DNA of 64,000 nt from Chrysaora quinquecirrha (lineage: Eukaryota; Cnidaria; Scyphozoa; Semaeostomeae; Pelagiidae): NCBI GenBank assembly GCA_014526335.1, contig JACTAT010000014.1, positions 7,732,659 to 7,796,658 of the forward strand, read 5' to 3'. The notes under the pieces are model-generated. The model was not told the origin of the DNA. It did not search any database and saw nothing but the letters and a program-made list of their open reading frames with translations. The position numbers and the translations under genes were made by a program. Below, piece after piece: positions 23,197-35,514 of the stretch (position 1 is the first letter of the stretch; each line of letters begins with the position of its first letter).

Positions 23197-25430
23197 AGGA
23201 TGAGATTCAAGGACCTTCTTTAGTTGATGAGTCAGGAATGCTTTTCTAAAAATAAGCCATCCTTCTGGATGGTTAACCATAAGGACGTTGGGACCAAACC
23301 ATAAAAGAAGACCGATTAAGATCACTGGTCAGAGCACACATGCAATTGCTACTTAGGCAACGCACTAATACATGTATCTACCACAAAGGAAATGCTAATC
23401 AGATGAAATCATTATACAGATGGCGTAACAACGAGGTGAAGGCGATCCTTATCATCCGTTATGGCAAGTATTTTCAACTACGCTGGCACAGCCCTGAGCC
23501 CAGAGATGGGATCGTAACTTTCAACTGCATTAGACAGTTACTAACTTGTACAAAACTGTTGTGTCAACTTGCTGTCAAGGACACAAACTAACATAGCAAC
23601 CACGGTTTCACGAAAAGAAGACTTATTAGAAGCGATTTTTCTCGAAACCTCCCAAGCAAATGCAAATTCTGATAAGTCTCGACTATTTTTCTCGACGATA
23701 GTAACTATAACGCGGAGAGTCCTCGAGTGAACTGGATACAAACATTGTTTGCCAAACCGTCGTATCCTTCCTTCTGGTTTTAGCGACGGAATTGGGGCCA
23801 CTGCCGCTTCACCCGAAAGAAATATTTTAGTTACATACGGGGGGCAACAGCTCATACAGAGGGTGCTGGTGTTCCTGTTTATCAGAAGCTTATTTGTTGT
23901 ACCTTGCTCTTCCTCAAGAATAACAGTTCCGATATACACCCCCTGGAGCTTCTACTCCGACACCTCTTCATGCCATCCGTCATGCCTTAAGGTGCCATAA
24001 AAGACGACATAAAGCGTATTCAGGACTGGCCCATTGGTGTAACAGTGAGAAAGGTTGGCAAAACCTTCGCAGGAGTACAAGTCAACCATTCAAAGTGCTT
24101 TTTATAGGCCTGATTATCAATTTGGATATTTATAGATGATCTGTCTTGACATTATGCATCAATATGGCATGTGCAAGTAGAAATTTGTCTCTATTAAATT
24201 CAAAATGACTCATGAATTGAAACGATACAAATTTCTTTGATGATTTTAAAGACACTATTCACCATCCATAATGATGAAGGTGACGTTAACGTTGGAATCT
24301 TCTGACTTACGCGACAACTAGCGACAGCACGTCTGTCTCTTTTCACTACGTTATAACTCGTACCGAGCTTGATAATGCTACATTAGCAAAAGTCCATGCA
24401 ATAACTCAAATGTAGCGACCCGTTCCTCGGCAATATCAACTCGACACCCTTGTTTCTCAATTAATTATTAAGGTCCTTATGGGTACCCAGTGAATAGGCC
24501 AATAGACATGATTATATCAGCTCACGGAAAACACGTTTTAAACGAATAAATTTAGCAAACAAATAAAGTTTCCGAAGGCGTCAATAGAAGAATATGGGTG
24601 TACATGATCTAGTAGGCGTTCCTCTCGGGCGTTTGAATTTGTCCTAAATATTGCTTGTTTCTGTAGCAAAAGAAACAGCTATAGATGCTAGAATGCTTTA
24701 GCTCTGTGAGCCAAGAAAACTTACCCAACTTAATTATCCCTTCCATACTTATATTATGCAAGTATAGATAGTTCGCTGAACATAGGTATAAGCGGGTTAG
24801 AACAAACCATTTCGTACCACTTCACATTGCCTTCAAATTAACCTACGGTACATTCCTCAGGTCTTTCGGTCAATTACGGTCAACGGATTTGGATTTCTCT
24901 CAAAGTTTACGTGCGTTTTAACAGATTTTTTAGTTGTCCATTGAGGTACAAGACCAGCATTTCGAGCAAATATGTACAAATAAAGTAAATTTTCAACCAC
25001 TGCAAGCTGAAGTCAAACAGCTAGAGTAGCATTTCAGACTATGGTGTCATAAGAAACGTTCCATAAAAGCTCGGTACTTGGGCTTTTATAGGTTAACGAA
25101 ACTTTTTAGTTTATAGTCGAGACACCATGAAACGTTAACGTTCCACTATCAGCCTATTTGCCTGTGGCATTTCCAGCAAAGCATACCATTGCTGTTTAAG
25201 TTTCACTGATACAGCTCGAAGCTTGAATATTCGGTCGAATCCTATTACCACGAACCCTGGTGCCTCAAACTTCTCGTAATAACGAACCGAATATATCGTC
25301 GTACTAATTCGTAAATTCTATACAAGTTTTCTCAGTTTAACGAACCCCTGACATTACGAAAATCTTTCTGATTCACCTAATTAGGGTTCCTTACCGGGTT
25401 TCAAATATATTTCATAAACAAGTAACCCAC

Positions 25431-25553
25431 CTCAAAATCTTTTTCGAATTCTTCATGTTTTGCTAATAAATCTTCTGCTTCCGTGAAATTCACTCCAACT
25501 CCTGCATTTTTATCCAAATATTCATACCCATGGCTGTTTATCCAGTTCAAAAC
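25431..25553 (-). CDS. trio: TRIO exon: spectrin-repeat segment (123-bp type)
   Basis: This exon has 41 codons, phase 0 at both ends, reading VLNWINSHGYEYLDKNAGVG and ending KHEEFEKDFE. TRIO has VLDWIENHGEAFLSKHTGVG ... RHEDFEEVAQ at the same place. Acceptor TTCAAAG and donor GTGGGT. The length is identical to the exon at 35228-35350. Confidence 0.93.
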
Positions 25554-27362
25554 CTTTGAAAATGAAACAAAATTACAGATAAGCGTCGTATCCGTCTGAA
25601 GAAAACTGTCTTATAAAACAATAGTTGTTCAACAAATGAGACCCATTCAATCACTAAATGGCATTCTTAATGACCTGGCAACGACCAGCAAACCAATCCA
25701 GGGGGTTACGTAGTTCTTTTGGTACTGGCCAGTTTGTGCGGAGATAATCAGCATGGTTGCTGCGGTTGCTGCATAGAAATAGGTTACTGCTACAAGATTA
25801 CGCCCGACAAGTTTCCTTTTCAGATCGTCTCATTTCAGAATATATGATCATTTCTTTTGGCATGGTGGCTACTGCAAGATTTTTTGCAACTAAAAGGCTC
25901 TGGAAATGACTAAAAAGGACTGGTAGCAGGGATGCGGATGCATGGCTAACGGATGCGATGCATAAGTTTCGCAGAAATTCTCATTTTTAACTTCTCTAAA
26001 GTCTTCCGTTATCAAGAAAGTGGGCTTTTTGGCATCTGGAATCGGAAGCCTCCGAAGTCTACCTTTACCAGAACTCAGAAAAAATAAAAAGGTCCCAAAA
26101 GTACAAAATTACGCACCCTAAAGAGCAGGGAGGAGCAAAAGGGAAACGATTCCCGCCTCCCCCCCCCCCCCCCCCAATATCAGAGCCACGTAGATTTAGC
26201 ACATTTTACAAGGAGCAAAATTCTAGAAATCAATATATCCTTAACAAACTAGAGTGAGATTCCAAGTAGTGCACGTCTGAAAACATTTTGACGACCTTGA
26301 TAGCTTTTTCTCTTTCTAAAGGTCTATAGGCTGAGATGTCCGCTAGAAGTAGTAATTAAGTTTCCTTGTGGTTTATTGTAGCTAAGCATCTTTCAAAAAA
26401 AAAGCATGATTGAGGAAAGACTTTAGACTCAGAGAAGCAGCTCTGCTTCAGAAAGACGTAAACTATTATTTCTGCTATCTAATCCTCAACCTTGCCAAGG
26501 AGCATTTCACTCCTCGAAAAAGCGTTTTAGATTCCTGTTGAAACAAAATGATTCTTACAAGATTCCCCCAAAAACAGTAGAGATTCCAGCTGAGGGTGTA
26601 CGAGATCCCAAGGAGTGAACAGCTCCTCGATCCTTGCATCACAGCGACTTCAAAGTAAAAAACATACACGTTTTTTATTTTATAAGAAAGTTTTTTTTAG
26701 GCCAGTATTGAAACTTTCTTAGATATTTCATATTTTCAGTACCAAAACTTTCTTGTGACTTTCTTAAAAAAATTTTTGAAATGTAGTATTTCTGCAAACG
26801 CACAGTTTAAGGCACTGTATACATTGCACAAATATCACGTTTTCTATAGAAAATAGTCATAAGACTCGTGTAATAGCAAGATGAACGACTGAACAGAAGA
26901 GCAAAAAGGAGTACAGAGCATTAAGAGTGAAAATACAAAGCAGAACTTTCTTAAGTTTCAAGAATCCAGTATTGAACTTTCTTAAGTTTTTAAGATGTTG
27001 AGCACCACTTTCTTATAAACCACTTTCTTATTAAAAAAAAAACGTGTACTCCCGTATTTAAGGGACAGGCTCAGGAAGCACTTGGATTGGTTAATCAATA
27101 CAGTATTGAATAGCGCTTGAGTTTTTGAATTACAAATAAGAATACCAATGTTCTTTGATTTGATTGTTATTAGTTTTTAGTATGAAAACGCACACCATGA
27201 GAGAGAGTATTGTCTCAAACTCTTCAATGCAACAACCTGCATTAGCAGTGAGAGCAGGCTGCGCTGCGCAGCACTTGAGGTTCGCTACTGCGATGGAACA
27301 GGTATTGGACATGCTAAATGATTCCCAGTTATCGCTCACACATCCGAGACTATCACCAAACG

Positions 27363-27498
27363 GTTGACCACTGGAATTTCTCTTCAGATAAAGGCTTAGT
27401 CATTCAAAGGCAGATAAGTCGGTATGTAAGGGAAAGATAGCGATTATATAATGAAAAAGGAGAAAAAGAGTTGACTATGGAAACAGAGTATGCAAACC
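27363..27498 (+). repeat. direct repeat, left copy
   Basis: About 135 bp from TTGACCACTGGAATTTCTC to GAGTATGCAAACC; nearly identical to 28784-28933, which has about 10 extra bases (TCAGTATGAG). Gap between copies about 1.3 kb. Confidence 0.88.
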
Positions 27499-28783
27499 GA
27501 GATTGCTCAAACTTAAGACCGACTTTTCGCAAGAGCAACAACCATTTGCATCACTTGAATAGGTTGGCTAAAAGTGCTCGTGGCGGTATTAAGCTTTTGT
27601 TTGTAAGAAGGAAAAACTAGCTTTAATATTTGAAATGAGTTAGTGTCGCATCGCAGAGATCTGTGCTGGGGAATATTGTTGTAACAGAGAAGACTAGAAG
27701 ATCTGAACTTGATAAAATATTGAGATGGATGCAGCTGCGAAGGAAAATCAATGTATCACCGGCAAATGAGTTGGGTGAAGGGCAGAGCTACTGGGGAAGA
27801 GCACACTGTGAATGAACATGTTTCGTACGATCAGTGAGTGAGCCATATTGGTGTGCCATGGCTCCAGACGCCACGCGACTGTTCACTATGCACTGCCATG
27901 CCTACTATTGTAGACTCTAAACATGAATTCAAATAATAAAAAATTACAAAATTAATTACAAAAACAAAGCAAATATAACGTCAAATCCCCGAACGCCTAT
28001 ACATGTTAACTGCAATGGCAATTTTGTCCGCAAAAAGTACTCTTTGAGTCAAAACTACCAATATGGAGAATTGAATACGTTGCACGAAGAAAATTCAGTA
28101 TCTTCAGTGACTTAGGCCAACTTTACAATACGTACGTCATGATCAAGGAGCTTCAAATGACCACACAGAAAGCAAAGCTTAAATCTGAGTCAACCAGAAT
28201 CGTATAAAGAAACGGACTCAAAGATCGATACTACCCAAAATTCCACAGATATACTTACCTCATCCATTTTTCTGAATAACAATTTGAGCTAGTCCGCTCC
28301 CATGAACTAAAACAAGACGATATCTCCAACAAGCAACAAGAGCATGACCTCAAGACAGCAAGAAATCCCAAGAATTCTCAACCAGGAAGCAATTTGTCTC
28401 AACCTCTATTCGAAAACATATCGAATTCCATTTCAGAGAATAACGAAATGATATATTCCGATTTTGTTACCCAGACAAAAATCAGAGAGTCTGTAGCAAG
28501 ATGATCTTTAACAGGTAGTAGGCCATGTGCTACGAATAGCTGCTGATAGGCAAAAGACCATGACAAGTACAACAATGGATAGCCTTAGTACATCGCTCTA
28601 TACACAAGATACAGTATAGAATAAATCACAACGAAATATGAATTTGGATTAAAGAATAACTGCATAGTTCTCTATAGGAATTAAGATAGATTAAAATGGA
28701 AAGACTTATAAATTATTCTACCAAACTTGCCAGGGCATAAATTTTGCATGCCTCACTGGTTCCCTATGGTGGATTATGCCACA

Positions 28784-28933
28784 GGTTAACCACTGGAATT
28801 TCTCTTCAGATAAAGTCTTAGTCATTCAAAGGCGGATAAGTCGGTATGTTAGGTAAAGATAGCGATTATCTCATGAAAAAGGAGAAAAAGAGTTGACTAT
28901 GGAAACAGAGTATCAGTATGAGTATGCAAAACC
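28784..28933 (+). repeat. direct repeat, right copy
   Basis: Second copy of the repeat at 27363; only a handful of mismatches, so the duplication is recent. The two copies have the same orientation, as LTRs would, but start TTRACC rather than TG and I see no primer-binding site. Confidence 0.88.
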
Positions 28934-29290
28934 TTTAGGAGCTTGCAAGACTAGAGAAAGTGTTTGTAAATTCAAGTATATGATGTTCACAACTGTGGCA
29001 AGGACGACTAAACTTAGGTAACAGGAGAATTAATATGCAATAGAGAATATGACTACCATGTGGCTCCCTGGTTAGTAGCATGCCTAGAACCCTGACCTTG
29101 TTACTTTTAAAATATCCGTGTAGCGTAATGACAGGATTTGAATACAGTATCAATTTCGCCATTTTGCAAAGGGGGAAAACCAGAATGGGTTCCGAACCTG
29201 CGGCTTATTGATTCGTGCTTTACATGCAAGGGCTATAAATTGTAAATACAAGGGCCATGGGCTCTACAGGATATCTAGAATACCTTGAAT

Positions 29291-29591
29291 ACCAACAGCG
29301 CAAATAGCGCATCCTCGAGCACTCGAATACAGAAGAACCTTGAAAACTTGCAGCAATTGAAATGCCTCCGGAGTTTGCCATAAATAACCAACAGTTTGCC
29401 AGCAAAGCAGCTGCAGATCTTGCTGCAATTACCAGTTTGACCTATGCAATAACACTACAACCTGCCTCAGAACCAAGCTTTGCTCTTAATTCTTAATTCT
29501 TTCTTAATTCTTAATTCTTTCTTTGTACCAACAGTGCAAATAGCGCATCCCCGAACACTCGAATAAATAAAAACCCTAAAAAGTGCAGCAC
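29291..29591 (+). repeat. short direct duplication (two about 62-bp copies)
   Basis: GCAAATAGCGCATCCTCGAG at about 29298 and GCAAATAGCGCATCCCCGAA at about 29535, each followed by CACTCGAATA and an AAAAGTGCAGCA-like end. Confidence 0.75.
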
Positions 29592-29820
29592 CGGAGATAC
29601 CCCTACAGAAGCAAGCAAGTAAGCAAGCAATCTTTAACGCAGGTCAGAAGTTCTTGTAATTATACAGCTGATTTGGACCTGTAGCTTACGCCCCCAGAAT
29701 GATAATCTAGAACGAATACCCAAGGTACTCACATACCGACCTCGGAAGTAAGGACAGTTGAGTTGACTGTACGCTTGTGGAGAGTGGTCCCCGCCGGACT
29801 CGATCCCACAACAGTGTGCC
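29585..29820 (-). mobile_element. SINE family S2 copy
   Basis: On the minus strand the head ends CGAGTCCGGCGGGGACCACT and the body has GTACCTTGGGTATTCGTTCT and ATTCTGGGGGCGTAAGC, matching 59058-59300. A (TTGC)-rich tail lies at its 3' end. Confidence 0.72.
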
Positions 29821-29854
29821 ATAAACAACAGTGTACCAACATAGACTCGTTAGA

Positions 29855-30050
29855 TAAACCCCACTCTTCGCAAACAGCAACGGCAGCCTTCAGCAACAGC
29901 AACAACTATTTACTTCAAAAAATTGAATTGGATGGCCTAATGCTCAGAATGGCCTAATGCTCAGAATGGCCTTAGTAGTTCTGAGCGACCTATCTATATC
30001 AGATTGGCTTAAGGAGCGAAAACTACGACTCGTGGAATAAGTCTAATGCC
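29855..30050 (+). repeat. family G repeat
   Basis: Second copy of the family at 19335, with a local duplication of AATGCTCAGAATGGCCT. Its end (AAAACTACGACTCGTGGAAT) resembles the end of family B, so G may be a longer relative of B. Confidence 0.78.
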
Positions 30051-30116
30051 AACAAAGCCACCGCTGATCTTGCTTGAAAAAACCATTTCGGCCTATGCAA
30101 TAATACTACCACTTAC

Positions 30117-30488
30117 CTCAGAACTGTCTCTCTTAAATTCACTGAGCTTGTATCTCTGACTCAAACGCACTCGCTGCTTCTCCCATAATATGGTCAATTG
30201 TCTGTTCTGCTCATGCATTTCAAGAAACACATCCATTACATGTGAGACAGCTTCACTGTAATCAGATATCCTTGATCTCGCTTTGGCACTCCTATCATCA
30301 GCAACAGGCTTCTGTAAGGCGCCTAGTAACTCCTTCCCTTCTTCAGTGGAACTGTCATAAGCCTCAGACATTTCATTTTTGAGTGCAGCGTGAGCAAGAA
30401 GCAGCTCTTCTCCTTCTGCCATAGTTGAGAATTCCTTCTGGTCGAATTCAAGTAACTGTTCCATCCATTTTCGACCAGATATAAGATA
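30117..30488 (-). CDS. trio: TRIO exon: spectrin-repeat segment (372 bp)
   Basis: This exon has 124 codons, phase 0 at both ends, from YLISGRKWMEQLLEF to FKRDSSE. Matches to TRIO include EAYDSSTEEGKELLGALQKP (TRIO LAYSEVSQDGKSLLDKLQRP), DYSEAVSHVMDVF (NYSKAVHHVLDVI) and LWEKQRVRLSQR (IWQHRKVRLHQR). The donor is GTAAGT. It belongs to the same exon class as 37070-37462 and 2314-2700. The intron upstream of it is only 448 bp and separates it from the frameshifted exon. Confidence 0.93.
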
Positions 30489-30936
30489 CTACGAGAGAAA
30501 GAGATGCTGTAGTGTTGAATGATGCGAGATTAGTTTTTCGAAGACTTTCCCACCCTCGAGCTTATTACGATCCCCCGTTTATCAATTTCCCCGATTTTCA
30601 ATCTAAGCAATATTTTTCCTTGTCGTGAAAATGCTGGTCACATACATATTCTTTGCTTCTACGCAAGATACAATTATAACTCACAAGTTAAAAATGTCCC
30701 CCCTCAAGTTGACAAAGACCTCCCCGTTAATTACATCTTTAGAATGCGAAAACCGGTGCAACAAGTCTAACTCAACTCATAACTTAGACTTATTGCACGT
30801 GGTAGTTATCGCTATTTAGCTGGATTGCTCCAACAAAACTAGACCATTTTTAGCCGGTTTGGTGTTAGTCTCGGTTTCGTGAAATGAAACTTGGTCGAAA
30901 GGACAAAAGTAAGAAGTCTAACTAATAATAACTCAC

Positions 30937-31127
30937 ATCTTCACTGCTCTGGTGGAACGAAAACGAGGCTGCAAGCAATGCACTTCTTTTTCGACAGCCA
31001 TGTAGAGTTTCTTCCACTCGTTGTCCAATTTCTGTATTAATGCGTCAATCACTTCTACGTCATAAAATTCTACTTGCTGCAGTCTTTCTGCAACACGAAT
31101 GATACTGTCGATATTCGCTTGTACTTC
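30937..31127 (-). pseudogene. trio: TRIO exon with an apparent one-base frameshift
   Basis: The exon begins in frame (EVQANIDSIIRVAERL, LDNEWKKLYMAVEK), matching TRIO NVYVNINRIMSVANRL and LEQEWKAFAAALDE. After a run of five A (plus-strand T run at 30987-30991) the match continues only in another frame, as RSALLAASFSFHQSSED against TRIO RSTLLDMSSIFHQKAEK. The exon is 191 bp; the sister exons at 21183, 3636 and 300 are each 192 bp. Adding one base would restore 64 codons and phase 0. As given, translation continues in the wrong frame and stops in the next exon near 30323-30325. Either a homopolymer error in the sequence or a real loss-of-function allele. Only this exon is marked broken; the other thirteen are open. 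Confidence 0.85.
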
Positions 31128-31196
31128 CTGAAAGAAACAGCAAAAATAACGTAATTCAAAGAAATATACTAAAGAATTAGGTAAGCTAAGAAACTT

Positions 31197-31345
31197 TTGG
31201 TGTAATCCAGCTGACCCGTGGTTTCAAGAGCTCAGTGTGGTCAGGGTTCGAGCCCAGCCACGGTAGCGTCACAGCCAGGGCCGAGGTCTCGATTAGTTAA
31301 CCTACTACTGAGATCCTAGCGACTGGCGCTAAAACACCATTTCAC
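31197..31345 (+). mobile_element. SINE family S1 copy (well preserved)
   Basis: Reads GTAATCCAGCTGACCCGTGG, GTGTGGTCAGGGTTCGAGCC, CAGCCACGGTAGCGTCACAG, AGATCCTAGCGACTGGCGCT and then a CACCTTCACCTT-type tail. Best reference copy for the family in this window. Confidence 0.78.
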
Positions 31346-31431
31346 TTTACCTTCACCTTCACCTTTTCTAAACTTTAACTATAAGAATAGTGCCTTACCA
31401 CTCCCAAGAAACCACACTCACTACTAGACTC

Positions 31432-31490
31432 GCAGTTATCGCAGCTGAATTGATTGCTGGGGGCTCAAACTAAAGCGAACAACAACAACA
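31432..31490 (+). repeat. family B repeat fragment
   Basis: GACTCGCAGTTATCGCAGCT followed by GAATTGATTGCTGGGGGCTC and AAACTAAAGCGAAC. Confidence 0.5.
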
Positions 31491-32611
31491 ATTCGGTTCA
31501 AGTTAATAAATTATCTCCCCCCCCCCAAAAAAAGAAAAAACGTCCCCAAGAAAAAGATAGAAATAAATAACTAATCTCGATTGTACATAAGAGTGACAGT
31601 TTTCACAGGAAAATGTTTAACAACACCACCCCCACTATATTAACAATCAACCCAAACCTATCATTAGCTGACAATACATGAGCGTCTTACCTTAATCAGG
31701 ACCCCAAGTGGTTCACACTAAGCGTTTTGCCTGATATTGCAACCCAGTGTCTATTGGAGCCCCCCCCTACTAATAGGACTTAAGAGTGGTCAGGCCTAAG
31801 TACAGTAAACAAACAAAGATAACGTTTAAGTGTGTAGTAAAAGAAACATGGTAAACAGCCAACTGAGTAGTAGGCCTGTTTCTGTATCGTTTCAGACCAT
31901 GCTTATTCATACACTGCTTACCTATTCATAGACCTGGCGCATATTGCAGTATGAATGATGAATGTACACAAAAACACGTGGAAATTCAGAAATCAAAATC
32001 GACCATCTTAAAGCGATAACTTCTCCTCTGATAGCCTTCCTCTTAGGACATTATTATAACTGCACGAGTTGTAGGTCTCCTGGTCACCATATGAATTAAC
32101 TACAGTATCTCATATCCGAGTTTTGAGGTTATATTCCGATATAGCCATCTTGATTCTATCACGGCAAGATTCCAAATAATAACTTTGATTGATGAAAGTG
32201 AACGATAGTAAAACTAAGTTACTGGTATTTCAGACTGTTTAGACCTGTTTAGTGGCGTTTCGACTTCTACCTGTAAATGGCTGGCACCACGGCGAATTAC
32301 TTGAGCAACACAAAACACATTCCGCACTTGTACTTGCTTATTACTTTATCTGTAATGCCCTTTGCGAAGCAAACGCACAAAATGCTGTACAGCGAATGAA
32401 CCACATATACGAGTTTTACACGGTTTCGTCGTGTCATAAGAATCCGCTTTCATAGCCTGGAGCTATTACACCATCTCTCGCGCGTCATACACCGTTGTGC
32501 CGCAAAATTGCTTTCAGCCTAACGGTTAGACGGGTAAGATTTTGATACAGTTGTAGAACCAAAAGTTCCTTAATATATACTTTATATATAGTATTTATAG
32601 TATAGAGTATA

Positions 32612-32785
32612 TATATATATTATATATAGTAAAAAGAAGTCTCTACGGTTTGAATCAGCCCGCTCGATGCTGATTGGTGTATCTATAACCTGCTGATTTT
32701 AGATGGCTATGGATCTCTAGATTCCACCATCGAGCGGCGGACTGTTTCAAACCGTAGAGACTTCATTTTAACTATATATTTAGTG
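32612..32785. mobile_element. small inverted-repeat element (MITE)
   Basis: Outer arms ATATAGTAAAAAGAAGTCTC and, inverted, ATATAGTTAAAATGAAGTCT, continuing as CTACGGTTTGAA on both sides and CCGCTCGATG further in. The arms together exceed 35 bp on each side around a loop of about 75 bp; a TA-rich tract flanks it. Single copy in the window. Confidence 0.85.
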
Positions 32786-34671
32786 CCACGACTATCATAA
32801 AGAGACGTTTGCATATGAGCAAAGCTGGAAACTACTCAAGGAAATATTTGATACATGCGTAACATATAACAATTTATGTAAGATCTGATTGCAAATGAAT
32901 GGAACCGGCATCCTGATTCTTTATTACTTGCATTGACAAAATATTAAAAACTGAAAAGTTTATTTAACGATTTAATCTGTATTAGTATCAGTTCTTTGAA
33001 TTTATCGGTCTTCTACATGTAGGTTCCTCCTTACAGAGTGGTTCTCTATAAAGCAGCGTGTACACGACTCATGTTCACAGAATATACATCCAAGGACTAG
33101 TAGCAAACCAAACAGCACTGCCTTTGCGGAACTGTGTAGGAACCGAAAAGCAAAGTAGCCTATACCGAACTTTTCATAAAAATATAGCTAAGCCTTTAAA
33201 AGTTTACTTTCCCTATCAGTAACTTAGACAATTCACAGAGCACATGATTTTGATTGAAATGGAAATTTTGCTTGTCTATGCAAGGCCGCTCGCATGTATC
33301 TCATAACTAAACCTATACCTATCTGTTTGAGCTGCATAATTGACTACATTTTCTACATCACATTTACTTTCATTTTCAATCTTTAGTTTAAACTGATCGC
33401 TTTCGAACCATATTTATTTACGGTAACAAACTGATGTTCAGTTCCAAGAGATAACTTAGAAACTCAAAACCCTCAACTCCGCGTCCTAGGTACAGGTCCC
33501 GCAAGCTTGATGCTTAATGGGCCAGATACGTGATTACTTGAAATGGGAAATTTTTGCGCGTGATGGCGTAATCTAAGCTTGTGTCGCGCGAAATCCACAT
33601 TTTCATCGAAATTTTGGGTAGAAACGTCTGAAGTTGTGTGTACGTGAAAATGAAGATTTATCGTGCGCGACTGCGTGAACCCTCCAAAAATTTCGCGTGA
33701 TTTCGAACCCCCATTTGGGGCTTCTAGCCACATAAACCAGCACACCATGAAGTTGCTTACATTATGTGATCCCCGCCCCTATAGCTAAACCGGTTGCTAA
33801 TTCAAAATAAGTGTAATAAACTTTCAAAAGTGGCTTAATCATTAGAAATCTCGCACAGACCACTATTACATAGCCATTTACGATATATAGTCTTAGGCTA
33901 TGATTCTCAACATATCCTTAAAAACCATGTGGAGTACTTGTCGGGCTTTCGGAAGCGAACTGACCCCGTCCGATCCGAATACTTAAAAGAAGCCGAAAAC
34001 TTGGTTTTGCAAATTATTTTGAAAAAGAAAACCGTTTTCTGTGATGTCTTATCCTTCCTTGTTTCCTTCTAGAGCTTTTGCAGTGGTTTCTATACAATAC
34101 CTCCTTCAAAGATGTTCTATATAGATCTTTGTACTGTGAGCGGAACGGCAGCTCTTAGTCGATTCACAGTGAAATGACATCCGCGTTCAGTTGACTTTAT
34201 TCAAAGGTTCTGGGAAATTTAGTTGGAAAACGAAAGAAAAGGGAATCTCCTAACTGGGTGTAAAAATCGATCTAACTGACCAAAATGGAAAGAATATGGG
34301 ACCAGTTAATTTTCGAGTTCTAAAAGAAATTTCTCTCCCTTGAAGAGAACCGTAAATAATGGGGAACAATTCTACCCCGTAAACACAACCCTACGAGCAG
34401 AAAATGTCGCATGAGTGTAATTCATCAGTGTTTGGTTTGCGAAGCTATTTTGAAACATATTGAAGAAGCTATTTTGAAACATTCGAAACCCGTTGAAGGA
34501 CATAGAGAATCGAAACCGAAAGCATAAATTCAAAGTCTCGCTGTTCAATTTCTTGTTTCGTTTCCAAGAAGTGTGTACATTTGTTCAAACAATGGAAGAA
34601 ATAGGCCGATTCAGCTTTGCGGAATTAATGTCAGGTTTCAAGTCATACAGTTCAGGGTCAACTCCTAGACT

Positions 34672-34800
34672 GATTACCTGAGTCCCAGTTACTGCTCATG
34701 AGAACGAGGCTAGCACTAAAAGGAGATCGCTCAAACTGTTGTAGTTTGTCCAGCAATTCAATTCAATAGCGAAACTACGACTCGCAGTTAATCGGTCTAG
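34672..34800. repeat. family B repeat, long inverted-repeat copy
   Basis: Starts TGATTACCTGAGTCCCAGTT and ends AATAGCGAAACTACGACTCG, CAGTTAATCGG: the two ends are inverted versions of each other with GCTCAAACTG and GTAGTTTGTCC between. This looks like a full-length element of the family. Confidence 0.65.
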
Positions 34801-35227
34801 TCGACTCCCATGTGTAAGAATCAAACCGGGGTTTGTTGGGTGAGAAGCACAAGTGCTAATCACACGACCAGCTGGGTTGGGCCGACTGGTGAGCAACTGC
34901 GTAAGTTTTTGGTATGCCACTCACGGTGGGAGGTTGAATGTTTGTGGAAACAGCTCCATTATGGAATTGGTGACCATGGAAACTAAATGGCCGGCAAACT
35001 AGATTACTCAGAACGTTCGGTTTTGGAATACATGAGATTACAGAAAGCCTGATATATCGATGATTCACACACTTAAAACAGTTAGGAAAGCAAGATTCCT
35101 TATATTGACGAGCCGTTACTCTGCGTGCCAAAGCAACCCTAATAAAAAATACTTATTCCTGCTAAGATCCTGGAACTCATTCGCGCTGTCCTTTAAAGGA
35201 TTCATGAATAATAAATCAAGTACTTAC

Positions 35228-35350
35228 AACACAATTGGCCTCGAACTGTTTATGCTCTTCCATAATCTCCTCAACTGTTTCCAAATCTTCGCCAATGTCC
35301 GTGTAAGTCTGTAAATATTCCGCGCGATTTTCTTGTATCCATGCCAGCAT
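35228..35350 (-). CDS. trio: TRIO exon: spectrin-repeat segment (123-bp type)
   Basis: This exon has 41 codons, phase 0 at both ends. It starts MLAWIQENRAEYLQTY and ends HKQFEANCV, following the TRIO segment MFDWITHNKGLFLNSYTEIG ... HFAMNCM. The W-I pair near the start is the conserved tryptophan of spectrin helix A. Donor GTAAGT is perfect and the acceptor is TTCCAAG. The exon at 25431-25553 has exactly the same length and the same W-I position, which supports an origin by duplication of an exon set. Confidence 0.92.
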
Positions 35351-35514
35351 CTTGGAAATGAGAAACAAGTAAGAATGGTGGTTTTTTATGGACGAATATC
35401 AGAAATGTAAGGACATTTTTGTGGAGCGGAATTTTAGAATGCTATTATTAGATAAGGTTTACTCTGCATCCTCCACATTACTGATGATATCCTTCAACGC
35501 AGCTGATGGCCTCA

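Larger units (their letters stand above)
21375..25430. other. TRIO intron (4.1 kb)
   Basis: Contains the (ATG)n array at 21715-22435 and a partial family A MITE at about 23080-23196. The open frame of 132 codons on the minus strand at 23541-23939 has no recognisable motif. Nothing else supported. Confidence 0.5.
25554..30116. other. TRIO intron (4.6 kb)
   Basis: Holds a poly-C tract (about 26158-26176), the direct repeat pair 27363-27498 / 28784-28933, a short duplication 29291 / 29527, an S2 SINE (29585) and a family G repeat (29855). No exon recognised. Confidence 0.5.
31128..35227. other. TRIO intron (4.1 kb)
   Basis: Contains an S1 SINE (31197), a family B fragment (about 31432), a palindromic element (32612-32785) and a family B copy (34672). 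No coding signal seen in the rest. Confidence 0.5.

Noticed and set aside
23541..23939. Minus-strand frame of 132 codons
   Set aside because: On the TRIO strand but without family match or plausible exon borders that keep phase 0.
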